From positions 1 through 64,000 of the forward strand of contig JAPLAE010000061.1 of NCBI GenBank assembly GCA_026393455.1: a DNA stretch of 64,000 bases, given 5' to 3'. The translations under genes were made by a program, and so were the position numbers. The notes beneath the pieces were generated by a model, which was given only the letters and a program-made list of their open reading frames with translations, did not search any database and was not told where the DNA came from. The DNA comes from Actinomycetota bacterium (GTDB lineage: Bacteria > Actinomycetota > Acidimicrobiia > Acidimicrobiales > Acidimicrobilacustridaceae). Of the stretch, positions 10,567-20,045 are shown one piece after another (the stretch's first letter is position 1; each line of letters opens with the position of its first letter).

Positions 10567-11190
10567 TTGGCGCTCGTGGCCTTCACCGGAGCGGTACTCA
10601 CGGGTGGCGCGTCAACCCGCATGGGCCAGGACAAAGCTCTACTGGCGATCGATGGATCCGAAATGACGTCGATTGTGGCAACAGCTCTGCGTGACGCAGG
10701 CGCTCGAGAAGTTCTTACTGTTGGAGGGGACCTCTCCGCGTTGGCATCGCTCTCAGGCGTCGACCGACCAGTGCCTGACGACGAACCAGGCGAGGGGCCC
10801 CTCGGCGGAATCCTCACTGCGATGCGCTGTTCAGTCGACGATGTCGTCGTTGTGTTGGCTTGCGACACTCCGGCAATCACATCAGCAACTCCGATTGCCC
10901 TTGTCGCCGCATTGCTCGCTGATCCTGCCGCTGGGGTTGCGTACGCCGAAGTTGACGGGCGTGTGCAACCTCTCACCGCAGCATGGCGGATTAGTCGATC
11001 TTGGGACCTCGTTTCCGAAGCTTTTGCGGCAGGAGAACGGGCGCCCCGGTGTGTCTTTATGAGTTTGCCGGCCATCGCGGTAACGAACGTTCTCGCTTCT
11101 GCCGTCGACGATGTCGATCACCCTTCAGATCTTCGACGCTACGCTGCTGAATCGTTGACGTCTTCCACTCTGAATGAGGATTCCCGTTGA
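10567..11190 (+). CDS. mobA: Molybdenum cofactor guanylyltransferase-like NTP transferase
   Basis: GAVLTGGASTRMGQDKALL, EGPLGGILTAM, VLACDTPAIT; followed by a rhodanese CDS. Confidence 0.75.
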   Translation: MALVAFTGAVLTGGASTRMGQDKALLAIDGSEMTSIVATALRDAGAREVLTVGGDLSALASLSGVDRPVPDDEPGEGPLGGILTAMRCSVDDVVVVLACDTPAITSATPIALVAALLADPAAGVAYAEVDGRVQPLTAAWRISRSWDLVSEAFAAGERAPRCVFMSLPAIAVTNVLASAVDDVDHPSDLRRYAAESLTSSTLNEDSR

Positions 11191-11513
11191 GCGCAGTTCC
11201 TGAGATCGATCTGACAACTCTTGAGACGCTTCTTTCCGAATCGATTGTTCTTGTCGACGTTCGAGAAGATGACGAATACACCGACGGGCACGTGTCCGGT
11301 GCTGTGCATATTGCTCTCTCAACTGTTCCCGATCGTGTTGGCGAGATCCCATCAGACGGTCCGGTCTACGTCATCTGCGCGGTCGGCGGACGCAGCGGGA
11401 AGGCAGCAGAGTTTCTTCGGACAAAGGGGATCGACGCGATCAACGTTGCTGGAGGCACGAACGGTTGGGTCGACGCCGGACGTCCAGTCGTTCGCGGAAC
11501 ATCGCCGGTCTGA
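11187..11513 (+). CDS. Rhodanese-like domain protein
   Basis: LVDVREDDEYTDGHVSGAVHI, active site CAVGGRSGKAAEFL, NVAGGTNGW. Confidence 0.92.
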   Translation: MSAVPEIDLTTLETLLSESIVLVDVREDDEYTDGHVSGAVHIALSTVPDRVGEIPSDGPVYVICAVGGRSGKAAEFLRTKGIDAINVAGGTNGWVDAGRPVVRGTSPV

Positions 11514-11522
11514 TGGCCTCAC

Positions 11523-12689
11523 GTGCCTGACCCGAATTTTCGAATCGTCGATACCGAGAGCGAATTTGCTCGGGTTATAGAACTGCTGCGCGATCAACCC
11601 TGCTACGCGCTCGATACAGAGTTTCACCGAGAGCGGACCTACTACCCAAAACTGGCGTTGGTGCAGATCGCTTGGCCCGGCGACTTGGTATTAGTTGATC
11701 CTTTGGCAGTTGATCTGCTGCCGTTTGCCGAGATCCTCGAGAGTGACGCCACCGCTGTTCTTCATGCCGCCGACCAAGATCTCGAAATACTTGAACTGGT
11801 TTGCGGAACTGTGCCGCGTGTGCTTTTCGATACACAGATCGCGGCAGGTTTTCTGGGTCTCAGCACACCGTCGCTTACGACGATTTATGAGCGGTTTGTT
11901 GATTTCCGCGTCGGCAAGGGGGATCGTCTTACTGATTGGTTACAGCGACCTCTGACTGATGGTCAGCTCATCTACGCGGCAAATGACGTCGCCAGGCTTC
12001 TCGAAGTGAAGGATCGAATCGTCGAACAGCTAGAAGAGCGAGGCAGGTTGAGTTGGGCGTTGGATGAATGTGAAATCCAACGAGTCCGACTGCGTGGACA
12101 GCGCAATCCTGATGAAGCGTGGAGACGAATCAAAGAAGCTCGCCAATTGCGCGGTACTGCACGGACGGTCGCCAGGTCACTGGCTGCCTGGCGCGAGAGA
12201 CGAGCGGCCGCGCTAGATATTCCGGTGCGCTACGTACTTTCAGATATTGCACTCACCGGAATCGCGCAGCGTCCCCCGAAGGATCGTCGCGACCTTGAAA
12301 AAGTACGAGGGTTCGATCGCGGTACCCGTGAAGAGGTCGTGGGGGAGATCCTCAGCGCAGTCAAGGCCGGTCTTGCCGATACAAACCCAGTGGCGGACGA
12401 AGTGGTTTCAGGTGGTGTGGAGAAGGACCTGCGGCCAGCGATCGCCCTCATCTCGGCGTGGGTGGCCCAGTTGGCCCGAGATCTCGAACTCGATGCCTCT
12501 ATTTTGGCCACGAGGGGAGATATCGAGGCCTTTCTGAGGGGCGATGACAACGCTCGTCTCGCCACAGGGTGGCGTGAATCCCTAGCAGGGAGCCCCGTTC
12601 GCAGCCTCCTTGAAGGAGGAGCAGCTGTGGCCTTCGCCGGAAATGGCGAGCTAGTGATCGAGGAACGGTCGCGGAAACCCCTCTTATGA
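11523..12689 (+). CDS. rnd: Ribonuclease D (DEDD exonuclease with HRDC domain)
   Basis: YALDTEFHRERTYYPKLALVQI; DVARLLEVKDRI; C-terminal HRDC-like region. Confidence 0.92.
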   Translation: MPDPNFRIVDTESEFARVIELLRDQPCYALDTEFHRERTYYPKLALVQIAWPGDLVLVDPLAVDLLPFAEILESDATAVLHAADQDLEILELVCGTVPRVLFDTQIAAGFLGLSTPSLTTIYERFVDFRVGKGDRLTDWLQRPLTDGQLIYAANDVARLLEVKDRIVEQLEERGRLSWALDECEIQRVRLRGQRNPDEAWRRIKEARQLRGTARTVARSLAAWRERRAAALDIPVRYVLSDIALTGIAQRPPKDRRDLEKVRGFDRGTREEVVGEILSAVKAGLADTNPVADEVVSGGVEKDLRPAIALISAWVAQLARDLELDASILATRGDIEAFLRGDDNARLATGWRESLAGSPVRSLLEGGAAVAFAGNGELVIEERSRKPLL

Positions 12690-12771
12690 GGAAATCTCCG
12701 CTCGAGATGGCACAGCAGTGCCTCCGGTGCCGATACACTCACTCGGCAATCTCACCGACGGGAGTTGGCCG

Positions 12772-12966
12772 TTGAAAAAGGGTCGACATCGGCGTTTTGA
12801 GGAAGCGAGAGCTCTCAAGCGCACCAACGAAAATCTTGACGCGATCCTCGATGCTCGCGATGCCGAACCGTGCCCCGAATGTGGGGCCGATCCGGGCCAT
12901 GACCATTCGTCATGGTGCATGTACGACGCCGAGGCCGATCGCGACGAAAGCGCCTGGCCCTCCTGA
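12772..12966 (+). CDS. Small hypothetical protein with Cys/His pairs
   Basis: CPECGADPGHDHSSWCMYD; TTG at 12772 after GGGAG taken as the start. Confidence 0.35.
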   Translation: MKKGRHRRFEEARALKRTNENLDAILDARDAEPCPECGADPGHDHSSWCMYDAEADRDESAWPS

Positions 12967-13010
12967 ACTCCCATCGGTCCAGTGCCGGTGGACCGAACTG
13001 AAAGACACTC

Positions 13011-14843
13011 GTGCCCCCCACCTCTTCTCTTCCGTTGCGTAGCGTCGCGCTCGTCGCCCACGTTGATCATGGCAAGACTACTCTCGTCGACGCCTTACTT
13101 CGTGCGACCGGTACGTTCAGTGATCACGCCGCTGTGGTCGACCGAATCATGGATTCGAACGACCAAGAACGCGAGCGTGGCATCACAATCCTCGCCAAGG
13201 CCGCTTCGGTCACATGGAACGATATCCAGATCAATCTTGTTGACACCCCTGGCCACTCCGATTTCGGTGGCGAGGTTGAACGTGCCCTATCGATGGTTGA
13301 CGGTGTCATTCTTCTCGTCGACGCTGCTGAAGGCCCCTTGCCTCAGACCCGTTACGTGCTCTCAAAGGCTCTCGCGCTGTCATTGCCGACAGTTGTTGTC
13401 ATCAACAAGGTCGATCGCCAGGATGCGCGACCTGAAGAGGTTCTCGACGAGATCTACCAGCTGTTCCTCGACCTTGATGCCGATGAACATGCCATTGAGT
13501 TTCCTGTTATCTCTGCTATTGCCCGAGAGGGAAAAGCGGTTTCCGGAATAGGAATGCCGGGTGAAGACGATGATCTCACCCCACTGTTCGAGGCCATCGT
13601 CGCAGCGATCCCAGCTCCTACCGGCGATCCTGACGCTCCGGTGCAGGCGATTGTTACGAACCTTGATGCGTCGGAATATCTGGGCCGTCTCGCTATTGGT
13701 CGCGTGATGCAAGGAACGCTCCGCCGAGGCGAACAAGTTGCACTATGCGAAGAAGACGAAGGACAGAACCCGCTTCGGCGAAAGCTGACGCAACTCATGG
13801 CGTTCTCTGGCATCGGTCGGCTCGAGGTTGACTCGGTGAGAGCTGGCGACCTTTTCATCGTCGCCGGTTTCCCTGAAGTCGAGATCGGCGACACGCTCGC
13901 TGACTCGGTGAACCCAGTTGCGTTGCCACGCCTCACCGTTGATGAGCCCGTGCTTCGTATGACCTTCGGCGTTAATACTTCGCCGCTCGCAGGTAAAGAG
14001 GGGCAATTCCTGACCTCCCGCCATCTTCGTGATCGGCTCGACCGGGAAATCCTGGGCAACGTATCGATCAAGGTCGAACCAACCGAATCCCCCGACATCA
14101 TCGAGGTCTCGGGTCGTGGCGAACTTCAGCTCGCCGTACTCATCGAGACCATGCGCCGAGAAGGCTATGAGCTTCAGGTCAGTCGGCCTGAAGTCATCGT
14201 CAAACTGATCGACGGAACCAAACACGAACCGCTTGAGCGCGCTGTTATCGATGTTCCCGATGAGCATGTCGGAACTGTCACACAGGCTCTCGCTCCCCGT
14301 AAGGGACGCGTCACCGATCTTCGACCAGGCGACACCGGCCGAACGATTGTTACCGTAGAAGCCCCAGCACGCGGCCTTATTGGCTTCCGCTCAGGGTTAC
14401 TCACCGCTACACGCGGCACTGCCCTGATGCATCAGCACAATGCTGGTTGGGTGTCATGGGTCGGCGATCTCCCCACCCGCAAGGGCGGCGCCATGATTTC
14501 CGACCGCGACGGTACGTCCACTGGTTACGCTCTCGGAAACCTTCAAGAACGCGGAGAAATGTTCATCGGAGCCGGTGAAGCGGTCTACGAGGGAATGATC
14601 GTCGGAGAGAACTCACGCAGTGACGACATGATGATCAACATCATCCGCGAAAAGCAGAAGACCAACATTCGTACTCATTCTGCTGACGAAGCGATCAAAC
14701 TGGTCCCACCCCGTGAAGTCACTCTTGAAACAGCGATCGAGTTCATCGGTGATGACGAACTGGTCGAGATCACGCCGCAATCGCTTCGACTCCGCAAGCG
14801 CATGCTCAAAGAAGCAGATCGTCGCCGCACCAATAAGAAGTAG
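13011..14843 (+). CDS. typA: Translational GTPase TypA/BipA
   Basis: ALVAHVDHGKTTLVDALL, QERERGITILAK, DTPGHSDFGGEVER, INKVDR, C-terminal RKGGAMISDRDGTSTGYALGNLQERG. Confidence 0.97.
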   Translation: MPPTSSLPLRSVALVAHVDHGKTTLVDALLRATGTFSDHAAVVDRIMDSNDQERERGITILAKAASVTWNDIQINLVDTPGHSDFGGEVERALSMVDGVILLVDAAEGPLPQTRYVLSKALALSLPTVVVINKVDRQDARPEEVLDEIYQLFLDLDADEHAIEFPVISAIAREGKAVSGIGMPGEDDDLTPLFEAIVAAIPAPTGDPDAPVQAIVTNLDASEYLGRLAIGRVMQGTLRRGEQVALCEEDEGQNPLRRKLTQLMAFSGIGRLEVDSVRAGDLFIVAGFPEVEIGDTLADSVNPVALPRLTVDEPVLRMTFGVNTSPLAGKEGQFLTSRHLRDRLDREILGNVSIKVEPTESPDIIEVSGRGELQLAVLIETMRREGYELQVSRPEVIVKLIDGTKHEPLERAVIDVPDEHVGTVTQALAPRKGRVTDLRPGDTGRTIVTVEAPARGLIGFRSGLLTATRGTALMHQHNAGWVSWVGDLPTRKGGAMISDRDGTSTGYALGNLQERGEMFIGAGEAVYEGMIVGENSRSDDMMINIIREKQKTNIRTHSADEAIKLVPPREVTLETAIEFIGDDELVEITPQSLRLRKRMLKEADRRRTNKK

Positions 14844-14859
14844 GCGTCTCGACAGGTTC

Positions 14860-15615
14860 TTAGTCGTCGCTGGCAGCAGTGCGTTTCATTGATGGATGCG
14901 GAAGGAACACTTCGGTTCCTTTTCGTTCAATGATTTCTACGATGTGGTCGTACGCGCCTTGCCCAACCAGAGCAACGATCTCGTCTTTGCTCGAGACATA
15001 GACCGGGTCGGCGCCCACAAAGGCGCGTGGGTCTTCGGTGCACCACCAGTGGAAGTCGTCTCCGCCGTCACCCCAGTCACGGCGTTTCCATTCCCGGAGA
15101 ATATTTGTTTCCCATTCATTGTCGTCGATGTGGAAATCGAGTCGGACTGGAACCTGCCAGCAGACTTCCGGTTTCCAATCGATGAAGTTCTCGCCGCGAG
15201 ACTGTGCCGCCGTGTGAAACGCGCATCCGGCTCCGCCTTCAAATCCGGGACGATTGAGGAAAATACAGGCGTCTTCGTGACGTCGGGTCACCCACTCACC
15301 ATGGTCTTTGTGGATGGGCCCTCCGAGTTCTGCAGCGACGGCCTTGAATTGCCACTCGTCGTCACGTAACCGAGGAAAGACTTCGGCGACGCGTTTGCGG
15401 TCTTCTTTGTCCGCGAAATGGGCTCCGTGAGAGCAGCAGCCAAACATCTTCTCGGGCGCCGCTTCTTCTTCAATTCCTAGGCAACCGTCGCCGTAGATGC
15501 ACTTCCAGTTACTCGTAAGCCAAGTGACATCGAAGGTGTAGGTCTCTCCATCGAGATCGAATGAGATCCACTCGTGGGTGTCATCATCAGTGATCTCGCT
15601 TCGTTGCCCAGCCAT
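14860..15615 (-). CDS. Cysteine-rich conserved hypothetical protein
   Basis: 251 aa ORF with CIYGDGCLGI, GCCSHGAHF, GGAGCAFH, WWCTEDP. Confidence 0.65.
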   Translation of the reverse strand: MAGQRSEITDDDTHEWISFDLDGETYTFDVTWLTSNWKCIYGDGCLGIEEEAAPEKMFGCCSHGAHFADKEDRKRVAEVFPRLRDDEWQFKAVAAELGGPIHKDHGEWVTRRHEDACIFLNRPGFEGGAGCAFHTAAQSRGENFIDWKPEVCWQVPVRLDFHIDDNEWETNILREWKRRDWGDGGDDFHWWCTEDPRAFVGADPVYVSSKDEIVALVGQGAYDHIVEIIERKGTEVFLPHPSMKRTAASDD

Positions 15616-15701
15616 TGAATCATCCGTTCACTATCGGGTTGAGAGGACGAGCGAAACCTTAGTTGCTCGCTCTGTCTCAACCGGTGAGTAAGGATACGGA
15701 C

Positions 15702-15905
15702 ATGTCTGGAGAATTCGACGAACTACGAACTCGACTCGAAACGATTGCTGAAGAACTTGCCGACCTCGCAATCATTCGGCTGCGTGAATCGATTGATGCT
15801 GGTGGCCACGAACTGCCGGTCGACGAGAAGCGATTGACACGAGCTCGACGCGCCGTCGAGAAAGCCATCGTTCTGCTGAGTGAGCCCGACGACTCGATGG
15901 ATTAG
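15702..15905 (+). CDS. Small conserved hypothetical protein
   Basis: MSGEFDELRTRLETIAEELADLAIIRLRES...; charged helical; start at 15702. Confidence 0.6.
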   Translation: MSGEFDELRTRLETIAEELADLAIIRLRESIDAGGHELPVDEKRLTRARRAVEKAIVLLSEPDDSMD

Positions 15906-15906
15906 A

Positions 15907-18246
15907 TCAGACGCCAGCAAGACGCCCGTACAGCGTCGTTCGCTGCAAAGCTGTGCGGCCGATCGGAGCCACGAGTTCAGCAAAATCCGTAGGTTCCATA
16001 CCTTGACCATGATCGGCCCCTGCGGCCCGACTGATATTTTCGTCCATCAATGTCCCGCCCAGATCATTGGCCCCAGCCTGCAATGCCTGTCGAGATCCAT
16101 GGGCTCCGAGCTTCACCCATGAGGCCTGGATGTTGTCGATGAGGCCCCGATAGGCGATACGTGGGATTGCGTGCATGAGCATCGTTTCGCGGAAGGTAGG
16201 ACCACGTCGGGCCTTCTTCTGGAGATACAGAGGAGTCGCCATATGAACGAACGGAAGCGGAACGAACTCGGTGAATCCTCCCGTTTCCTTCTGCAGGTCT
16301 CTGGTTCGAACAATGTGACGGGCCCAATGAATGGGTCGCTCGACGGAACCGAACATGATCGTGATGTTGGAGCGAAGGCCAACGCTATGAGCGGTGCGGT
16401 GGGCTTCAAGCCATTCTTCGGTGTTGATTTTGTCCGAGCAGATAATCGCCCGAATTTCGTCGTCGAGGATCTCGGCGGCTGTGCCGGGAAGCGTCTTCAG
16501 CCCGGCGTCTTTGAGACGCCGAAGGTAAGAGTCGAGTGGCTCGTCGAGGCGTCGAGCGCCTTCGGTTACTTCGAGCGCGGTGAATCCGTGAATATGAATT
16601 TCGGGAACCGCTTCGGAAACGGCACGAGCCACGTCGATGTAATAGTTGCCGTCGAAGTCGGGATGAATACCGCCCTGGAGACACACTTCAGTTGCACCCA
16701 GATCAGCGGCTTCGCGACTTCTGGTTGCGATGTCGTCAAGCGTGAGGAGATACGGCGTGCCGCGAAGATTTAGCGAAAGCGGGCCTTTACTGAATCCACA
16801 GAATTTGCACTTAAACGTGCAGACATTTGTGTAATTGATGTTGCGGTTGTGTACCCACGTGACGGTGTCTCCAACTGCTTCCTGTCGAAGTTCGTCGGCC
16901 AATTGTGTGACAGCGGCGAAGTTCGGCCCGCGAGCTCCGAAAAGCGTGACGATCTCGTCGAGTCCAGGCTCTTGCCCTAAGCGCACTCCGGCGATGACTT
17001 CAGCAACTGCCCCTGTGGCTCGGCCCTCTGCAGGAACCAGAGCAGGTGGGCTGATACGCGAACCAGCACTCCAGATTGTCGAGCGTGGTCCGATTTGGAG
17101 GACTTCAACGCCATCGTCGACCTGTTCGGGAGCAGCGGGTTTGAGCGACTGTACGAAGACGGCGCCGGGATCATCTCTTGCGAGACCATCGGCATCTGAT
17201 CGATCCATCACCGAAAAGCGCAGGCTTTCATCGATCCACTTTGTCTCATTTCGTACGAATTCAGGGTGCACCGTGAGACGAGGAGCAAGTTCGAAACCCT
17301 TTGCTTCGGTAACTTCACGAAGTCGATCGAGGTCCGGCCACGGGCGTTCAGGGTTCACGTGGTCAGCGGTAACCGGGGACACGCCTCCCCAGTCGTCGAT
17401 ACCGGCATCGAGAAGCACACCGAAATCATCAGAAAGATTGGGCGGTGCCTGAAGGTGAATATCGGGCGGAAGAATCAGCCGGGCCAGTGCTATGGCGTCG
17501 AGGTAGACGTCGCTCGGACACGCTGGTGCGGAATGCATCGCTGTTCCCTCTTTGGGAAGGAAGTTCTGGACGATGACTTCTTGCACGTGGCCATGTCGAA
17601 GGTGCGATGCAGCAATGGCCTCGAGGGCTTCGATGCGATCCGACCGGTTCTCGCCGATGCCGACGAGGATCCCTGTGGTGAACGGTATGGCAAGTTCGCC
17701 AGCCGCCTCGAGCGTTGCCAGTCGACGTTCGGGAGTTTTGTCAGGGGCGCCACGGTGGCATTCGAGGTCCGCTCGAAGCGATTCAATCATCGCGCCTTGA
17801 GAGGGAGAAACCTTGCGCAATTGTGCGAGTTGATCGGCCGGGAGCGCACCCGCATTGGCGTGGGGGAGAAGCCCGGTTTCATCGAGCACAAGTTGGGCCA
17901 TCGCAGCGACGTAGTCAATGGTCGAGGAGTAGCCATTGTCGGAGAGCCACTGGGCCGCTATCGGATAACGATCCTCGGGAGCCTCGCCAAGCGTGAAGAG
18001 TGCTTCGTGACAACCAACCCGAGCGCCCGCGATCGCGAGAGCACGCACTTGGGCGGGAGAGAGGTATGGAGACTCAAGGCGCGCGGGCGGTTGCGCAAAG
18101 GTGCAATAGCCGCATCTGTCGCGGCACAGCATCGTCAGAGGAATGAATACCTTTGGCGAATAGGTGACTCTGACGCCAAATGAGTCGTCACGAATAGACC
18201 TGGCTCGCGCCATGAGTTCTTCGAGCGGAGCATCGAGCCGAAGCAT
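15907..18246 (-). CDS. fbiC: F420 biosynthesis FO synthase, CofG-CofH fusion (FbiC)
   Basis: Two radical-SAM Cys motifs: CRDRCGYC (CofG half) and CTFKCKFC (CofH half); start MLRLDA at 18246, TTG at 18294 possible. Confidence 0.93.
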   Translation of the reverse strand: MLRLDAPLEELMARARSIRDDSFGVRVTYSPKVFIPLTMLCRDRCGYCTFAQPPARLESPYLSPAQVRALAIAGARVGCHEALFTLGEAPEDRYPIAAQWLSDNGYSSTIDYVAAMAQLVLDETGLLPHANAGALPADQLAQLRKVSPSQGAMIESLRADLECHRGAPDKTPERRLATLEAAGELAIPFTTGILVGIGENRSDRIEALEAIAASHLRHGHVQEVIVQNFLPKEGTAMHSAPACPSDVYLDAIALARLILPPDIHLQAPPNLSDDFGVLLDAGIDDWGGVSPVTADHVNPERPWPDLDRLREVTEAKGFELAPRLTVHPEFVRNETKWIDESLRFSVMDRSDADGLARDDPGAVFVQSLKPAAPEQVDDGVEVLQIGPRSTIWSAGSRISPPALVPAEGRATGAVAEVIAGVRLGQEPGLDEIVTLFGARGPNFAAVTQLADELRQEAVGDTVTWVHNRNINYTNVCTFKCKFCGFSKGPLSLNLRGTPYLLTLDDIATRSREAADLGATEVCLQGGIHPDFDGNYYIDVARAVSEAVPEIHIHGFTALEVTEGARRLDEPLDSYLRRLKDAGLKTLPGTAAEILDDEIRAIICSDKINTEEWLEAHRTAHSVGLRSNITIMFGSVERPIHWARHIVRTRDLQKETGGFTEFVPLPFVHMATPLYLQKKARRGPTFRETMLMHAIPRIAYRGLIDNIQASWVKLGAHGSRQALQAGANDLGGTLMDENISRAAGADHGQGMEPTDFAELVAPIGRTALQRTTLYGRLAGV

Positions 18247-18256
18247 GTAGAGAACC

Positions 18257-18943
18257 CTATCGGGAGGTTCGTGCGCCCATTGCCGCGTTGTCAACGAGCC
18301 ACACGACCTCGGCCCCAGAGATATGTGTGGCTGGCGCGCTCAGATCGCCGTCAAGCACCCGATGGAGGGCTTCGGTCTTGGCCGCTCCCGCGACGGTGAA
18401 CACGATCTGTCTGCACTGCGAGATGGCCTCAAAGGTGAAGGTCAAACGTTCGTGGGGATTGTTTGCCAACGGATCGCGATTCGAAACAACAAGACGACCT
18501 TCCGGGGAATCAAGGGCGTCGGAATCTGGAAACAGGGAGGCAGTGTGACCATCGGGTCCGAGTCCTAAATGAATCAGATCGATTGGAGGCGAGGCTCGAA
18601 GGAGCTCCTCGTAGGCAAAGGCCGGATCAGGAATTTCTGATTGCATCGGATGGACCGCAGCAAGAGGACCAACGTGTTTGAGTAGAGCGTCTTGCACGAG
18701 TCGAAAATTCGAATCGATATCGGTGAGAGGAACGCAGCGCTCATCGCCCCACCAGCCGGTGACGTTCTTCCAGTCAATGACGGTTGAGGCAGAGCGGGAG
18801 AGTTCGCGATAGCAGTCGCGTGCGGTTGAACCGCCCGAGAATGCCAGCGACGACGGCCCTGGCGCATTCGATTTGGCGTGATCAACGACGAGTTGGGCGA
18901 AAGCTTTCGCTACGTCGTCTACGACGACGAGTGAACCATTCAC
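18257..18943 (-). CDS. pgl: 6-phosphogluconolactonase
   Basis: LAFSGGSTARDCYREL, VTGWWGDERCVPLTDIDSNFRL, HLGLGPDGHTASLFP. Confidence 0.95.
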   Translation of the reverse strand: MNGSLVVVDDVAKAFAQLVVDHAKSNAPGPSSLAFSGGSTARDCYRELSRSASTVIDWKNVTGWWGDERCVPLTDIDSNFRLVQDALLKHVGPLAAVHPMQSEIPDPAFAYEELLRASPPIDLIHLGLGPDGHTASLFPDSDALDSPEGRLVVSNRDPLANNPHERLTFTFEAISQCRQIVFTVAGAAKTEALHRVLDGDLSAPATHISGAEVVWLVDNAAMGARTSR

Positions 18944-20031
18944 TTCAGAGTCTTTGCCTTCGCTTCAAGAGACTCGAGAAGGTCGTCGAATGACTTCGAG
19001 AAGGACGCAACGCCCTCATCTTCGAGTTGCGCGGTTACATCTGCGAGTGAAATGCCGAGGTTGGCAAACGCTGCAAGGACAGCATGGGCGCCCGGTAGAT
19101 CAGCATCGACGGTTCGCTTGAGGGTTCCGTGATCATCGAAGTCATCAAGAGTCTTCTCAGGAATCGTGTTGACGGTGTTCGGGCCGATGAGCTGATCGAC
19201 ATAGAGCGTGTCTGGATAGTCGGGATTCTTTGTTGAAGTGGACGCCCAGAGTGGACGCTGCGGGCATGCTCCGCGCGCGACTAACGCGTCCCAACGGGGG
19301 CCACTAAACGTTTCGAGGAACGCCTCGTAGGCCACCTGCGCATTCGCAACAGCAACCTTGCCCTTGAGTTCTGCAGCCTCTGGCGAATTCACAGCGTCGA
19401 GACGTTTGTCGGCCTCTGAATCGACTCGACTGATGAAGAACGAGGCAACAGAAGAAACAGAGGAGAGGTCGCCTTCGCGAGCTTCGAGGCCAGAGAGGTA
19501 GGCCTCCATGACCTCACGGTAACGATCGAGCGAGAAGAGCAGGGTGACATTGACGCTCACTCCCTCGGAGATCATCGATCGAATGGCTGGGAGGCCTTCT
19601 TTAGTGCCTGGAATCTTTATGTAGAGGTTGGGCTGGTTAATGAGTCCATGGAGATGTCGCGCTGCGGTTGCAGTCCCCTCGGTATCACGAGCGAGGAGGG
19701 GAGAGACCTCGATGGAGACGTAACCATCGATGCCGTTACTTGCGTCATAAACGGGACGCAGCAGTGCGAGGACGTGGTTGATGTCGGTGACAACAAGTTC
19801 CCAGTACGCGTCAGTAACTGATGTTCCGTTCGAAAGGAGTTCGCGGAATTGCCCGTCGTAGGCATCCCCGCCAGAAATGGCGTGTTGAAAGATCGTTGGA
19901 TTCGACGTGACTCCACGAACACCGCGTTCAACCCAGCGCTGCATCTCGCCGTTTTCGATCCAGTCTCTCCGCACGTTGTCGAGCCAAGGACTTTGATCTT
20001 CGGTTGCATACAAATCAGTGAGACGAGACAT
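18940..20031 (-). CDS. tal: Transaldolase
   Basis: GVTSNPTIFQHAI, GYVSIEVSPLLA, LYIKIPGTKEGLPAI, LWASTSTKNPDYPDTLYVDQLIGPNTVNTIPEKTLDDF. Confidence 0.97.
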   Translation of the reverse strand: MSRLTDLYATEDQSPWLDNVRRDWIENGEMQRWVERGVRGVTSNPTIFQHAISGGDAYDGQFRELLSNGTSVTDAYWELVVTDINHVLALLRPVYDASNGIDGYVSIEVSPLLARDTEGTATAARHLHGLINQPNLYIKIPGTKEGLPAIRSMISEGVSVNVTLLFSLDRYREVMEAYLSGLEAREGDLSSVSSVASFFISRVDSEADKRLDAVNSPEAAELKGKVAVANAQVAYEAFLETFSGPRWDALVARGACPQRPLWASTSTKNPDYPDTLYVDQLIGPNTVNTIPEKTLDDFDDHGTLKRTVDADLPGAHAVLAAFANLGISLADVTAQLEDEGVASFSKSFDDLLESLEAKAKTLK

Positions 20032-20045
20032 CAGGGTTCTCCGAG

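Noticed and set aside
10567-11190. Calling the NTP transferase CofC (F420 biosynthesis) because fbiC is in the window
   Set aside because: Motifs (GGASTRMGQDKALL, CDTPAIT) and the rhodanese neighbour read as MobA-like; no F420 linkage at this position.
11187-11513. Rhodanese as the TtuD-like sulfur donor for the TtuB-like carrier
   Set aside because: It lies about 18 kb away beside mobA; rhodaneses are too common to link without further evidence.
11515-11525. Other CACGTG occurrences (for example 11518, 17355, 20211, 48407) as members of the palindrome regulon
   Set aside because: They share only the 6-nt centre, lack the extended TTCGT...ACGAA arms, and mostly lie inside coding sequence.
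17266-18183. 305-aa plus-strand ORF opposite fbiC
   Set aside because: Shadow of the strongly supported FbiC frame; no recognisable domain.
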